Positions 50,636 to 59,670 are shown, counted from the first letter of the stretch. The stretch is 64,000 bases of DNA from Paramicrobacterium chengjingii (GCF_011751765.2 NZ_CP061169.1:3472001-3536000), one strand, 5' to 3'. The notes: generated by a model not told the origin, from the letters alone. A program made the numbers and translations.

Positions 50636-51472
50636 TTATTTGACTGAACCTTCGGAAAGTCCGGCGGCTATGTGCCGCTGGATCAGAAGGAAGAACACAA
50701 CGGAGGGAACCACGATGACCACACAGGCGGCCATCATTGCGCCCCAATCCAGTACTTCAGAACCGCTCAGCGAATACAGAGCAACCGAGATTGGCATCTT
50801 GTCCGATGAATTGATAAAGAGAAGCGCGTAGAGGAATTCGTTGAACGAGTTAATAAACGTATAGATTGCCGTCGCAACGATTCCAGGCAACACAATCGGC
50901 GATGCCACGGTCAGAAAGATGCGGAACTTTCCGGCGCCGTCGACTTGAGCGGCCTCCTCGATCTCGAGCGGAACTGTCTGATAGAACGCCGTCAGCATCC
51001 AGATTGCGTAGGGAATTGAGAACGAGAGATATACGAGCACGAGTCCGACGTATGTGTTGGCCAGGCCCACAGACACCATGATCACCGAATATGGAACCGC
51101 AAGAAGAATTGGCGGAAACATGTACGTGCTGATCAACAGCTGCGTGAGCTTCTGACCAACGCGCGGAAAGAACCGAACGATTCCGTACGCGCCCGTCGTA
51201 CTCGCAGCGATGGTCAGCACTGTCGTGGCGAGCGCGATGATCACGCTGTTCCCCAGGTTTCTCAATGCACCGAGTTCGAAAAGCACCTTTCCGTAGTGCG
51301 CGAATGTCACCTCGCTCGGAAAGAACGAGAGTGGATCGGACGCCAACTCGGAAGCAGGCTTCACCGAGGAGATAATTATCCACACCAGCGGGAAAGCCGA
51401 GAGCACGGCCATGACAACGAGAAATGCATAGGGAAGCGTCAGTGAACGAACCCGCTGGCTGACCCCGCTCAT
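50636..51472 (-). CDS. ABC importer permease, MalG-like (sialic-acid locus)
   Basis: Second membrane permease of a carbohydrate ABC importer, 278 aa. The EAA loop appears as EEAAQVDGAGKFRIFLTV with six hydrophobic segments, and the end (LIQRHIAAGLSEGSVK) is the usual MalG-type C-terminus RHIVRGLTAGAVK-like. ATG at 51472 overlaps the stop of the first permease (ATGA). The binding protein and first permease precede it and the NanOx-like gene follows after 21 bp. No ATPase gene is in the locus, so a shared MsiK-type ATPase is likely. Confidence 0.93.
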   Translation of the reverse strand: MSGVSQRVRSLTLPYAFLVVMAVLSAFPLVWIIISSVKPASELASDPLSFFPSEVTFAHYGKVLFELGALRNLGNSVIIALATTVLTIAASTTGAYGIVRFFPRVGQKLTQLLISTYMFPPILLAVPYSVIMVSVGLANTYVGLVLVYLSFSIPYAIWMLTAFYQTVPLEIEEAAQVDGAGKFRIFLTVASPIVLPGIVATAIYTFINSFNEFLYALLFINSSDKMPISVALYSLSGSEVLDWGAMMAACVVIVVPSVVFFLLIQRHIAAGLSEGSVK

Positions 51473-52410
51473 CGTGCATCCTCGCTTTCCCACCGGTTGA
51501 TCAGCTTGAAGGCAAACGTTCCGACAAGAAGCAGGAATGCCAGCAGCAGAACAGTGATTGTCGAGGCCAATCCCAGTTGATAGAGACCCCAGCCCGTGCG
51601 ATACGCGTAGATTGGCAGTGTCGTGGTACTTCCAGCTGGTCCTCCTCCGGTGAGGAGAAACACAAGCTCGAAGTTGTTGAAAACCCAGATTGTGCGCAGT
51701 ACCAGCAGAAGACCGACGACTTTCTTGACATGCGGAATCGTGATGAAACGGAATCGCTTCACGCTGCCTGCGCCGTCCATGCGAGCAGCCTCTTGCTGGT
51801 CGCGCGGAACAGTCTTCAGTGCAGCAAGGATATTGACCATGAAGAGCGGTGTCCCGAACCAAATATTGATGACCAGAACCACCCAGAAGGCGGTGTGCGA
51901 TGTTCCGAGGAGGCTGATGTTTTCGTCGCTCAGTCCCAGTGTGGTCAAGAGGTTCGGGAAGAATCCGTAGACATCGTTCAGAATCCATTTCCATGCGAAC
52001 CCGATCACGATGGGCGGGAAGGCCCACGGAATGATCAGCAGCACTCTGAACAGGCCCGTCATCCGAGGAATTCGCTCCAGCGCAAGCGCTGCGAGAAATC
52101 CGATGACCAACTGCCCGATAATCGAACCAATTGTCCAGCCGATCGATGTCGAGAACGCAGACCAGAAGTCGGGGCTGCTCAGGACGAAGGCGAAATTGTC
52201 GAAGCCGACAAACTCGAACGTCTGCCTAAGGAGGTGCTTGTCAGTGAAGGCGAGGAAAACACTTGAACCAACGGGGTACACGAGAAGGGCGAGCACGACG
52301 ACAATTGCCGGCGCGATGAAGAGGTACTTAGACACGCGATCTTTGCGCGCGCGAATGCTCACCTGAGGTCGCGTACCTGCGCTCCGTTGACTCTCGGTCA
52401 TGATTGTCAT
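51469..52410 (-). CDS. ABC importer permease, MalF-like (sialic-acid locus)
   Basis: First membrane permease of the same importer, 313 aa, six hydrophobic segments. The cytoplasmic EAA loop is EAARMDGAGSVKRFRFITIP. N-terminal residues up to about 25 are basic. ATG at 52410 overlaps the stop of the binding-protein gene by 4 bp; ATG at 52401 is a weaker option. Gene order is binding protein, permease, permease, oxidoreductase, nanA, nanE, all on one strand. Confidence 0.93.
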   Translation of the reverse strand: MTIMTESQRSAGTRPQVSIRARKDRVSKYLFIAPAIVVVLALLVYPVGSSVFLAFTDKHLLRQTFEFVGFDNFAFVLSSPDFWSAFSTSIGWTIGSIIGQLVIGFLAALALERIPRMTGLFRVLLIIPWAFPPIVIGFAWKWILNDVYGFFPNLLTTLGLSDENISLLGTSHTAFWVVLVINIWFGTPLFMVNILAALKTVPRDQQEAARMDGAGSVKRFRFITIPHVKKVVGLLLVLRTIWVFNNFELVFLLTGGGPAGSTTTLPIYAYRTGWGLYQLGLASTITVLLLAFLLLVGTFAFKLINRWESEDAR

Positions 52411-53774
52411 TCGAATGTCACCCCAGCTGTCTCAAACAGGCGATTGAGTTTGTCTTCCGCCTGTTGCGCCGCCTCTTTGACGGGAACACCGTTGAGCGCA
52501 ATGTCCTGGAACATGTCCTCGATTACCGCCTGGTTCGTCAACAGGCCGGCCTGCACCTGCGGTCCGTTCTCCATGCCCATTGCAGAACCAAGCGGTACTG
52601 CGTCTGCGATAACGTCGACGCTGCTCGAGAACTCCTCGAGAACCTCGTCGTCGAGGTATGCCTCATTGGACTCGATGTCCTTGAGTGCAGGCAACATCCC
52701 GCCGGGGACGGAGTGGAGGAAGCGGATGTAATCGTCATCGTTGTAAAGCGTTTTGACGAACTCCTTCGCAGCCGCGCGCTTACTGCTCGCCTTCCAGACG
52801 ACGATCGGCGTATTCGACGTCTCGCCGCCATAAACCGGATCCGATTCGTGCATGCGAGGGAGTGGCGCCGCCGCAATATCGTCTACTAAATCGGGCGAAG
52901 CGCCCTCCACCCCGCTGATGTGGAATCCAGAGTTGAAGTCGATCGCGGTCTTGCCTTGGTAGAACAGTGTGGCTTGGTCAAGCACGTTGTAGTTGCTACT
53001 CCCCTTCGGCGACACATCCTTATAAAGGTCTGTCCAGTACGAAATTCCATCGATCGCGGCCTTGGAGGTGAGATTCGCGCGTCCCGAATCGTCGATCAAA
53101 TTCTCCCCCGCGGACTGCATGTAGAAATTGAGATAGCGCGTTGCCAGCACATCGTTTGATCCGAATGGCACTGACAGCCCGTAGACACCATCGGTCGAGA
53201 GCTTCTCAGCGGCGCTTCGAAGTTCGTCCCAGGTCGTCGGCACCTCGATACCGGCCTGTGCAAGGAGGTCTTTGCGGTACCACATCACCTGCGCGTGCGT
53301 GTATATCGGCACCGAGTAGTTTTTGCCGCCCGCTGCGCCCTCACTCAGAGCGGATTCATAGAACCTGTCGCGACCGATATCGTCGATCACGTCGTCAACG
53401 GGTGCAAGAGCATCCACGTTGATCATCTGCACGACCTGATTCGGAAGTGCAGTGCTGGCATCTGGCACAGCTCCCGTCGAGAGACCGGTCGTCCATTTTG
53501 TGTTGAACTCGTTCCAGCTAAATGTCTCGATCTTGATATTGACGCCAGGATGGTCCTTCTCGAATTTCTTGGCCATCTCTTCCATGTACTCCGCACGGGG
53601 TCCTTGAGTGAAACTCGACCAGAACACGACATCGCCAGACATCGTTCCCTCGCTGCCCTTGAGGTCCGCACCTCCAGAACACGCCGTGAGCGCGAGAGCG
53701 GCAACTCCCATCATTGCTGGCGCGAGAATTCGACGCCGATGTCGACGGTTTGCGCTGGTGCGTCGCTGAACCAC
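52407..53774 (-). CDS. Solute-binding lipoprotein of the sialic-acid locus
   Basis: Extracellular binding protein (SBP_bac_1) of 455 aa. The start is GTG at 53774, which has AAGGAGG 5 nt upstream; the long open frame beyond it is not coding. The basic leader has ten arginines and a histidine in 15 residues, followed by a hydrophobic stretch and lipobox LTAC (Cys32), so it is anchored to the membrane. Mature protein begins VVFWSSFTQGPRAEYME. Binding proteins in comparable loci carry Neu5Ac or 2,7-anhydro-Neu5Ac; the exact ligand is inferred from neighbours. Confidence 0.92.
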   Translation of the reverse strand: MVQRRTSANRRHRRRILAPAMMGVAALALTACSGGADLKGSEGTMSGDVVFWSSFTQGPRAEYMEEMAKKFEKDHPGVNIKIETFSWNEFNTKWTTGLSTGAVPDASTALPNQVVQMINVDALAPVDDVIDDIGRDRFYESALSEGAAGGKNYSVPIYTHAQVMWYRKDLLAQAGIEVPTTWDELRSAAEKLSTDGVYGLSVPFGSNDVLATRYLNFYMQSAGENLIDDSGRANLTSKAAIDGISYWTDLYKDVSPKGSSNYNVLDQATLFYQGKTAIDFNSGFHISGVEGASPDLVDDIAAAPLPRMHESDPVYGGETSNTPIVVWKASSKRAAAKEFVKTLYNDDDYIRFLHSVPGGMLPALKDIESNEAYLDDEVLEEFSSSVDVIADAVPLGSAMGMENGPQVQAGLLTNQAVIEDMFQDIALNGVPVKEAAQQAEDKLNRLFETAGVTFE

Positions 53775-53787
53775 GATTCCTCCTTCG

Positions 53788-53806
53788 TAGGACGTCTGAT
53801 GTCCTA
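53788..53806. promoter_or_regulatory. Operator of the NanR-like regulator
   Basis: TAGGAC-GTCTGAT-GTCCTA: 16 of 18 paired positions symmetric. It lies between the binding-protein start (14 bp away) and the GntR start, next to a TATAGT box (53813-53818). It is the obvious target for control of both divergent transcripts. Confidence 0.65.
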
Positions 53807-53855
53807 TGTTGCTATAGTGAAAGTACAGTACAACCACGAGAGAGGTCAAGGCAGA

Positions 53856-54599
53856 ATGAGCACTCATCGTTCTGAGATGCGAATGTTCAACCCACTCGCA
53901 CGAAAGCGTGGCCCCTCGGTCACGGATCAGATCAAAGACTTCATCTTGTCGAATAACCTTCGCCCGGGCGACATAATGCCAACCGAAGCCGCCATCAGCG
54001 CCGAACTCGATGTCAGCCGATCGAGCGTCCGCGAGGCGATGAGAACCCTCGCCGCTCTCGACATCGTCGAAATACGCCATGGCTACGGTACGTACGTCGG
54101 CGAAATCTCTCTTGCGCCCCTCGTCGAAGGACTCGTTTTCCGAGGTGTGATGAGCCCGGAGAACAATTTCTCCGCATTGCGCGAGGTTGTCGAGATCCGA
54201 GAGGTTCTCGACCTCGCAATGGCGGATCAGGTCGTCAACAGCCTCGTGGGCGCAACCGACCCAGAGCTGCATGATCTCGTCGCCATGATGGAAGATCTTG
54301 CTGCACGAAAAGAATCATTCGCAGAGGCCGACAATGCTTTCCATCAGCGCATTCTCAGCCGCCTCGACAATCAGCTAGTAGGACAACTCTCGACGGCGTT
54401 CTGGGAAGTCCATACAGTCGTCTACCCGTTACTCGGCTTACCTCCCGCTCACGACATCAGCGAGACGGCCCACGCGCATGGCCTCATGCTCAATGCCGCC
54501 GAGAATGGCGACATCACGGCATATAAGGAGGCCGTAATCTTGCACTATCAGCCGTTGCGCCGTTCCATTGACAAAGCTCTCGCCAGTCCCGATGCTTGA
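53856..54599 (+). CDS. GntR-family regulator, NanR-like (FadR/FCD)
   Basis: GntR regulator of 247 aa. The winged helix (about 17-80) includes PTEAAISAELDVSRSSVREAM and IVEIRHGYGTYVGE; the FCD domain has REVVEIREVLDLAMADQVV and the metal motif DNAFHQRIL, with Asp four residues before His. The start at 53856 is preceded by AGG. It is divergent from the sialic-acid operon and is the natural repressor of it, comparable to NanR, which also belongs to the FCD group. DUF4862 gene follows with overlap. Confidence 0.9.
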   Translation: MSTHRSEMRMFNPLARKRGPSVTDQIKDFILSNNLRPGDIMPTEAAISAELDVSRSSVREAMRTLAALDIVEIRHGYGTYVGEISLAPLVEGLVFRGVMSPENNFSALREVVEIREVLDLAMADQVVNSLVGATDPELHDLVAMMEDLAARKESFAEADNAFHQRILSRLDNQLVGQLSTAFWEVHTVVYPLLGLPPAHDISETAHAHGLMLNAAENGDITAYKEAVILHYQPLRRSIDKALASPDA

Positions 54600-55623
54600 C
54601 CCCGAGCACGACCCGTCGTCGATGTCCGTAGGCACCGATTCATACGTCGTCGGCGCGTACCCCGCATCACCCGCGCATCGCGAGTGGCACCCAGATCGTG
54701 AGTGCGAGTTCTTTGACCGTTTGCAGTCACTCGAGAACATCAGCGCCCTTGAGCTACCGTGGCTCGGAAGCCTGCACCCACACGACGACGAGTGGCTACT
54801 TCAGAACTATCCACCTCGGCTTTCGGCAGTCGTCACCGATATCGGTTACGTCATGTCAACCGTCGGCGATGGTCGGGCCTTTGGCCTCGCATCAACAGAC
54901 GTAGCAGGCCGGCAAGCCGCTCTCGTCGATGTCGAACGACTGCGATCAGACGTGCGACGTTTCAACGATCGCGCTGGACGGCTGGTGGTGACAGCGGTTG
55001 AATTACATTCCGCCCCGCGGACGCTGAGCGATGCGGAGGCCTTGGCAGCGAGCCTCGCTGACATCTCTGATCGCGATTGGGATGGAGCTCAGCTCCTCAT
55101 TGAGCACTGCGATGCCGCCGTGCCTGAACACGAACCTCAGAAGGGGTTCCTTGCGCTCGACGACGAGATTGCGGCGATCCAGCACTCAGAAGTTTCCGTC
55201 GGATTGAGCCTGAACTGGGGCCGTTCGGCCACCGAGTTTCGAGACCCAGATCGGGTCACTGAGCACATACGGACCGCCTCTTCGTCAGGATTGCTGCACG
55301 GTCTCATCTTCTCTGGAGCGTCGGACCGCGATGGCGATGCGGGCGGCGCATGGACCGATGCTCACCATGCGTTCGCGGCATCTCCAGGGCATCCGTCTGG
55401 CGACCCGACGTCCCTGCTCACCGATGCCCGCGTCGAAGATGCTCTCGCCGCTGCCGTCTCAGAAGGCACCGAGAACGCACCGAAGTGGCTCGGCGTCAAA
55501 GTGGGCTGGGCTCGTCCGTCGGGAAGCGTAGCGGAGCGGGTTCGCATGATTCGGGATGCGCTCGCGGCTACGGATCTTCGCTGGAACAGTGCGCTGCGCG
55601 AGAGTCGGTCGGACACGCCGTAG
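54592..55623 (+). CDS. DUF4862-family protein
   Basis: Protein of 343 aa that resembles DUF4862 from memory: YVVGAYPASPAHREWHPDRE at its N-terminus, PWLGSLHPHDDEWLL, then TDIGYVMSTVG and LIFSGASDRDGDAGGAWTDA. Members seem to have a TIM-barrel-like layout, but no activity is known. It overlaps the GntR gene by 8 bp, so it is translated with the regulator. ATG at 54622 would give the more usual short N-terminus. Location in a sialic-acid locus suggests a role there; nothing in the sequence proves one. Confidence 0.75.
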   Translation: MLDPEHDPSSMSVGTDSYVVGAYPASPAHREWHPDRECEFFDRLQSLENISALELPWLGSLHPHDDEWLLQNYPPRLSAVVTDIGYVMSTVGDGRAFGLASTDVAGRQAALVDVERLRSDVRRFNDRAGRLVVTAVELHSAPRTLSDAEALAASLADISDRDWDGAQLLIEHCDAAVPEHEPQKGFLALDDEIAAIQHSEVSVGLSLNWGRSATEFRDPDRVTEHIRTASSSGLLHGLIFSGASDRDGDAGGAWTDAHHAFAASPGHPSGDPTSLLTDARVEDALAAAVSEGTENAPKWLGVKVGWARPSGSVAERVRMIRDALAATDLRWNSALRESRSDTP

Positions 55624-55632
55624 CCGCGCTGC

Positions 55633-56844
55633 TCAGCGCGGGCCGAAGGTCGCGTCAAGCGCAGCATCCAGATCGGCAATGATGTCTGCCGGGTCTTCCA
55701 GACCAACCGAGAAACGCAGGTGGCCGAACTTCTTGAACTCAGCAGGATAGTGCTGCACCCGCGGACCCGCCGTTCCCACGTGCACAATGAGCGACTCGTC
55801 ATGACCGAGCGAAACAGCGGATGTGACAAGGCGCAGATTCGCGACGAAGCGGTTCTGCGTGTCGGGGTCTCCGTCGACGGCGAACGCCATCATGCCGCCG
55901 AAGCCACGCCCGCTGAACTGCCGCGTCGCCACCTCGTGTTGCGGGTGCGAAGCAAGCCCGGGGTAGGCGACGTAGGCGACGCGCGGGTCAGCCTCAAGAT
56001 GGGCGGCTACCTGCTCAGCGCTCGCGAGATGCTGCCGCAGCCGCAGGGGCAGCGTGACCGAGCCACGCATGATGAGCCACGCGTTGAACGGAGAGATTGT
56101 GCCACCCACGTCGACCATGGCCTCTGCCTTGATCGCCCCGACGAGATCGGCACGGCCGATGACCGCACCGCCCATCGCATCACCGTGCCCATTGATGTAC
56201 TTCGTCAGCGAGTGCACGACGAGGTCGGCGCCGTCGGCGAGCGGCCGGTAGAGCGGCGGCGGTGTGAACGTCGAGTCGACGGTGAGCAGCGCGCCCGCAT
56301 TGTGGGCAACGGCGGCCACGGCGGCGATGTCAGTGACCTTCGTCGTCGGGTTGCCGATCGCCTCAACGTGCACCAGCTTCGTAGTCGGGCGCATCGCTGC
56401 GGCGACAGCATCCGGGTCACTCGTGTCGACGAATGTCGCCTCGATGCCGTACTTCACCGGCAGCAGATCTGTGAAGAGCTTCCAGATCGCCTCATACGTC
56501 ACGTCGCCGACAACGACATGGTCGCCGCTCTTCAGGAGCGTGAAGAACACGGCGTGCAGCGCGGCGACTCCCGAGGCCAGCACGACGGCGTCGTCACCGC
56601 CCTCGAGAATCGCGAGCTTCGACTGCAACGCCTCTTGATTGGTGCCGGTGTTGCGTGTGTACGTCTTGGTGTCGGTGTTCGACCAACTGAGACTCGACGG
56701 GTCTTCGGGCAGCGCGTACGAGTTCGCCATGACAATCGGCGTTCGAATGGCGCCGGAGCCCGCATCAACCGCGTTTCCCGAGTGCACAGCCTGCGTGGCG
56801 AAAGACAGTGTCGAGGGGTCGTGTGCGTCAGGTCGCGTCGTCAT
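55633..56844 (-). CDS. Trans-sulfuration-type PLP enzyme (Cys/Met metabolism)
   Basis: PLP-dependent enzyme of the cystathionine gamma-synthase/lyase family, 403 aa. Signatures are FATQAVHSGNAVD at the N-terminus, YTRNTGTNQEALQSKLAILEGGDDA (in two parts), the PLP-lysine segment VVHSLTKYINGHGDAMGG and the C-terminal RFSVGLEDPADIIADLD. The family includes cystathionine beta- and gamma-lyase, gamma-synthase and O-acetylhomoserine sulfhydrylase, which are hard to separate by eye. It is convergent with DUF4862 gene and has no operon partner. Confidence 0.9.
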   Translation of the reverse strand: MTTRPDAHDPSTLSFATQAVHSGNAVDAGSGAIRTPIVMANSYALPEDPSSLSWSNTDTKTYTRNTGTNQEALQSKLAILEGGDDAVVLASGVAALHAVFFTLLKSGDHVVVGDVTYEAIWKLFTDLLPVKYGIEATFVDTSDPDAVAAAMRPTTKLVHVEAIGNPTTKVTDIAAVAAVAHNAGALLTVDSTFTPPPLYRPLADGADLVVHSLTKYINGHGDAMGGAVIGRADLVGAIKAEAMVDVGGTISPFNAWLIMRGSVTLPLRLRQHLASAEQVAAHLEADPRVAYVAYPGLASHPQHEVATRQFSGRGFGGMMAFAVDGDPDTQNRFVANLRLVTSAVSLGHDESLIVHVGTAGPRVQHYPAEFKKFGHLRFSVGLEDPADIIADLDAALDATFGPR

Positions 56845-56993
56845 ACCTCCACGCTACGACGGGTGCGGCGTCATGGCGCCGCTGTTACGGCATATGGATG
56901 CTGGCGGACGCCGTAGCGGGCGTTCATATGTCACAAAGTGCGCGCGGCTGACGCCAGGAACGCAGACTCTGTCACATGAACCGCCACGGCGCA

Positions 56994-57176
56994 TCACCGC
57001 TCGCTCGGCACCACAATCCACATCACGATGTAGATGATGAACTGCGGCCCCGGAATGAGACAGCTCAGAATGGCCAGCAGTCGAACGACGTTGGGACTCA
57101 TGTTGAAGCGAAGGGCGAGCGCAGCACACACGCCAGCGATGACGCGGCCGCGGCGAGGACGATATAAGGAGTTCAT
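56994..57176 (-). CDS. Single-domain PspC protein
   Basis: PspC-domain protein of only 60 aa. RGRVIAGVCAALALRFNMSP is followed by VVRLLAILSCLIPGPQFIIY and IVMWIVVPSE, the complete PspC unit with one or two membrane helices. In actinobacteria such minimal PspC proteins are frequent and probably act in membrane stress sensing. It is not linked to other psp genes here. Confidence 0.85.
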   Translation of the reverse strand: MNSLYRPRRGRVIAGVCAALALRFNMSPNVVRLLAILSCLIPGPQFIIYIVMWIVVPSER

Positions 57177-57313
57177 GACTCCATAGTGCGTCGCGGAACG
57201 CAGCTTGTCACCCGATTTCGCCCGGAATCACCCCTGAGAGGGAGCAGGTTGATACTGGAGTCGGAGACGGCGTGCTCCATTGTGCACACTGACGCTTCGC
57301 CACGGGTTCCCTC

Positions 57314-57769
57314 CTACAGAAGAACGAGAATGACAGCAGCGATACCGCACAGCACCCCCGCCGCCGCAGGCCACCAGGTCGTAGCGTTGACAGCGCGTAT
57401 GATCGGAATCTTGTGCGCGACATCTCCAATTACACCGGTGGGAATCGGAAATATCACGGCATCCCATACGACGCGGAGATTCCTCAACTGCCCAGCCGAG
57501 AAAGGCTGTGTTGCCGCGAAATCGCGGTCCGCCACCAGCCGGTGCAGGTGGCGCCGATACCACCAGACCGTGCCGTACATCTCAAGAAAATAGCCGCCGA
57601 GCAGCATAAACCACCCTCCGACCGGGATCATCACTGCTTCGCCCAGCTGAGTCGCCACCCAGAGGCCCGCACCGATAAGCGCGAGAGCGAACGGAAGCCA
57701 GCAGGCGAAGAAGATCACATTCGCTCTCGTGGTCTGCCGCCGATAATAGCCCAAGGTTGACTCAGTCAT
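57314..57769 (-). CDS. Small membrane protein, unknown
   Basis: Unrecognised membrane protein of 151 aa with about four hydrophobic segments (near 17-40, 45-65, 103-115 and 130-150). The N-terminus MTESTLGYYRRQTTRANVIF and cytoplasmic loop WWYRRHLHRLVADRDF are basic, so the topology is probably N-in. It has no signal peptide. No family is recognised; the codon pattern is that of a real gene. It is divergent from the gene at 58015. Confidence 0.6.
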   Translation of the reverse strand: MTESTLGYYRRQTTRANVIFFACWLPFALALIGAGLWVATQLGEAVMIPVGGWFMLLGGYFLEMYGTVWWYRRHLHRLVADRDFAATQPFSAGQLRNLRVVWDAVIFPIPTGVIGDVAHKIPIIRAVNATTWWPAAAGVLCGIAAVILVLL

Positions 57770-58014
57770 TGGTCAAGTCTGACGCACCCGACAACTCCCA
57801 TCTACGTCAGCCGTGCGCACCTTCGAAATATTCGCCATGCTGCGGGCTGACAGGACTATTCTGACAATCAGGTTCACGAGATGCAGCTATCGGTACCTGG
57901 CCGGCTGCACGGCAACCCTGTCCATCGACTGGGGTGCCCCGGGGGAAGAACCGGCGCCACAGCACCTGCGCGGCGCAAGTCGATGGAGGCACAGGCCTCT
58001 GGAAGGCAGGCATC

Positions 58015-58572
58015 ATGCACACCACGGCACCACTGTGGCTCACGTCGCTCACAAGGTCTGAAGCGCGACCGCGGTCAGCAGACGAGTTGGCATACCGAGG
58101 ACCGACAGCGCCGCTGCGCATCGTCGTGCTCGACGGCACGCCCACAACTGAGGTCTTCGACGTTGCGGCGGCGCCGCACGAGATCGCGATTGCTGAGCAG
58201 CACGAGTGGGCTGCGGCGTTCGCGGAACTGCCTCCGCGTGTGGTCGGCATCTTTGAGCGTCGCGCGGCAGACCAGTGCCTCGCCGATAAAGCGCCGCTGC
58301 CCAGCTGGGTGCAGCGCGACATCGTCGAGTGGACGGATGCCGGTTTCACGCCGTCGCTCTACCGCGACCTGGTCTCTGCGCTTCGCGAGCTGGAACAGCA
58401 TCCGTCTCACCCGTCACGTGATACCGATCCCGCGGCGCACCACCGGCTTCGCGCCTCACACTGGGCCGAATGGGCGCAGCTCGTCGCTGGCGACGCTGAC
58501 CCTGTCATCGAAGCCCAGGTCGTGCTCGACGGTCTTCGCCCCGTTGCAGTGCGCCGTTCCGCAGCATCCTGA
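58015..58572 (+). CDS. Hypothetical protein
   Basis: A 185-residue soluble protein without recognisable domain. It contains RIVVLDGTPTTEVFDVAAAP, then VGIFERRAADQCLADKAPLP and a C-terminal arginine/alanine-rich region. ATG at 58015 follows AAGGCAGG by about 6 nt. The plus-strand reading is preferred over the overlapping minus-strand frame (57807-58349) because of this start signal and normal composition. The next gene, DUF817, begins 45 bp downstream on the same strand. Confidence 0.6.
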   Translation: MHTTAPLWLTSLTRSEARPRSADELAYRGPTAPLRIVVLDGTPTTEVFDVAAAPHEIAIAEQHEWAAAFAELPPRVVGIFERRAADQCLADKAPLPSWVQRDIVEWTDAGFTPSLYRDLVSALRELEQHPSHPSRDTDPAAHHRLRASHWAEWAQLVAGDADPVIEAQVVLDGLRPVAVRRSAAS

Positions 58573-58617
58573 CGCTTCACCGGCAGTCATTCAGCAAACC
58601 GGCTCTACGCTGACGGC

Positions 58618-59505
58618 ATGGCGCTGCGCCCCGACCTGACCGCACTCGAGCGACGTATCGACGACGCCGCGAATCGACTTCTCGAGCGCGCTCCCGACAA
58701 CCGGCTGTGGGGCGCTCTCGTCGAGTTTCTGGTGTTCGGCGCGAAGCAGGCGTGGGCGTGCATCTTCGGCGGGGCCCTGCTTGCCGCGATTCTCGTGGCG
58801 CGGCTGGTCTACCCCGACGACGCGTGGCTCGCCCGCAATGACGCCCTCACGATTGCCGCCATCGTGATTCAGGTGGTGATGGTGTGGACGGGCCTCGAGA
58901 CGTGGCGCGAGCTTCGTGTGATCGTGCTGTTTCACGTCGTCGGCACGGCAATGGAGCTGTTCAAGACCGACGTCGGCTCGTGGGCGTACGACCCGGGCGG
59001 GGTGCTGCGCATTCTGAGCGTTCCGCTCTTCACCGGGTTCATGTATGGCGCCGTGGGCTCGTACATGGTGCGCGTCTATCGTCTCTTCGACCTGCGGTTC
59101 ACGCGCTACCCGCCGATCTGGCTGACCGCTGTGATTGCGGCGGGCATCTACGTCAACTTCTTCTCGCACCACTACATCGTCGACCTGCGTTGGGTGCTGC
59201 TCGCCGCCGTGCTGCTGACGTTCGGCACGTGCACAATGCACTTCCGTGTATTCAGAAAAACACTCCGGATGCCGTTGGTCGTTGCCTTCGCACTTGTCGC
59301 GTTCTTCATCTGGGTCGCCGAGAACATCGGCACCTACTCGGGCGCGTGGCTCTACCCCGGGCAGGTCGACGGGTGGCACATGGTGTCGATCTCGAAGCTC
59401 GTGTCGTGGTTTCTGCTGATGATCATCTCGGTGGTGCTCGTCACGTGGGTCTATCCACCGCGGGGTCCGGATGCCGTCGGAACATCTCCTGCGCCAGCAT
59501 CCTGA
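58618..59505 (+). CDS. DUF817 family membrane protein
   Basis: DUF817 protein of 295 aa, integral membrane with about eight hydrophobic segments. Characteristic stretches are FGAKQAWACIFGGALLAAIL, HVVGTAMELFKTDVGSWAYD, LSVPLFTGFMYGAVGSYM and AENIGTYSGAWLYPGQ, with many conserved polar residues inside helices. DUF817 has no known function; the conserved H/E/K residues hint at an enzyme or channel. Its 3-prime end overlaps a TetR remnant on the opposite strand. Confidence 0.87.
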   Translation: MALRPDLTALERRIDDAANRLLERAPDNRLWGALVEFLVFGAKQAWACIFGGALLAAILVARLVYPDDAWLARNDALTIAAIVIQVVMVWTGLETWRELRVIVLFHVVGTAMELFKTDVGSWAYDPGGVLRILSVPLFTGFMYGAVGSYMVRVYRLFDLRFTRYPPIWLTAVIAAGIYVNFFSHHYIVDLRWVLLAAVLLTFGTCTMHFRVFRKTLRMPLVVAFALVAFFIWVAENIGTYSGAWLYPGQVDGWHMVSISKLVSWFLLMIISVVLVTWVYPPRGPDAVGTSPAPAS

Positions 59506-59670
59506 CCTCTCGTGACTCGTGTGCGGTCGAGGCGGAGATCACCGCACTGAATGCCGCGCCGAGTGAGCGAGCGAGCGACGTTGCGTCACCGAGGTAGCCG
59601 TTCACCATGGCGCCGTCGCGAAGGATTATCAGCTGTCGCACCGCCGAATCAGCGAGATCTCGTTTCGGCT
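59441..59670 (-). pseudogene. C-terminal remnant of a TetR regulator
   Basis: The frame reads EEPKRDLADSAVRQLIILRDG and AMVNGYLGDATSLARSLGAAF, which matches the C-terminal ligand-domain end of TetR regulators. There is no N-terminal DNA-binding domain upstream: the frame degrades into non-coding sequence before the FAD monooxygenase stop. Last 65 bp overlap the DUF817 3-prime end. It looks like the leftover of a replaced or rearranged regulator gene. Confidence 0.55.

Noticed and set aside
53775..54272. Upstream extension of the sialic-acid binding-protein frame to 54272
   Set aside because: The extension runs antisense through the GntR gene and across the operator; the GTG at 53774 has a strong ribosome site and leads straight into a lipoprotein signal.
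57807..58349. 180-codon minus-strand frame
   Set aside because: It overlaps the plus-strand gene at 58015, has no start signal and has a Ser/Arg/Cys-rich shadow composition.
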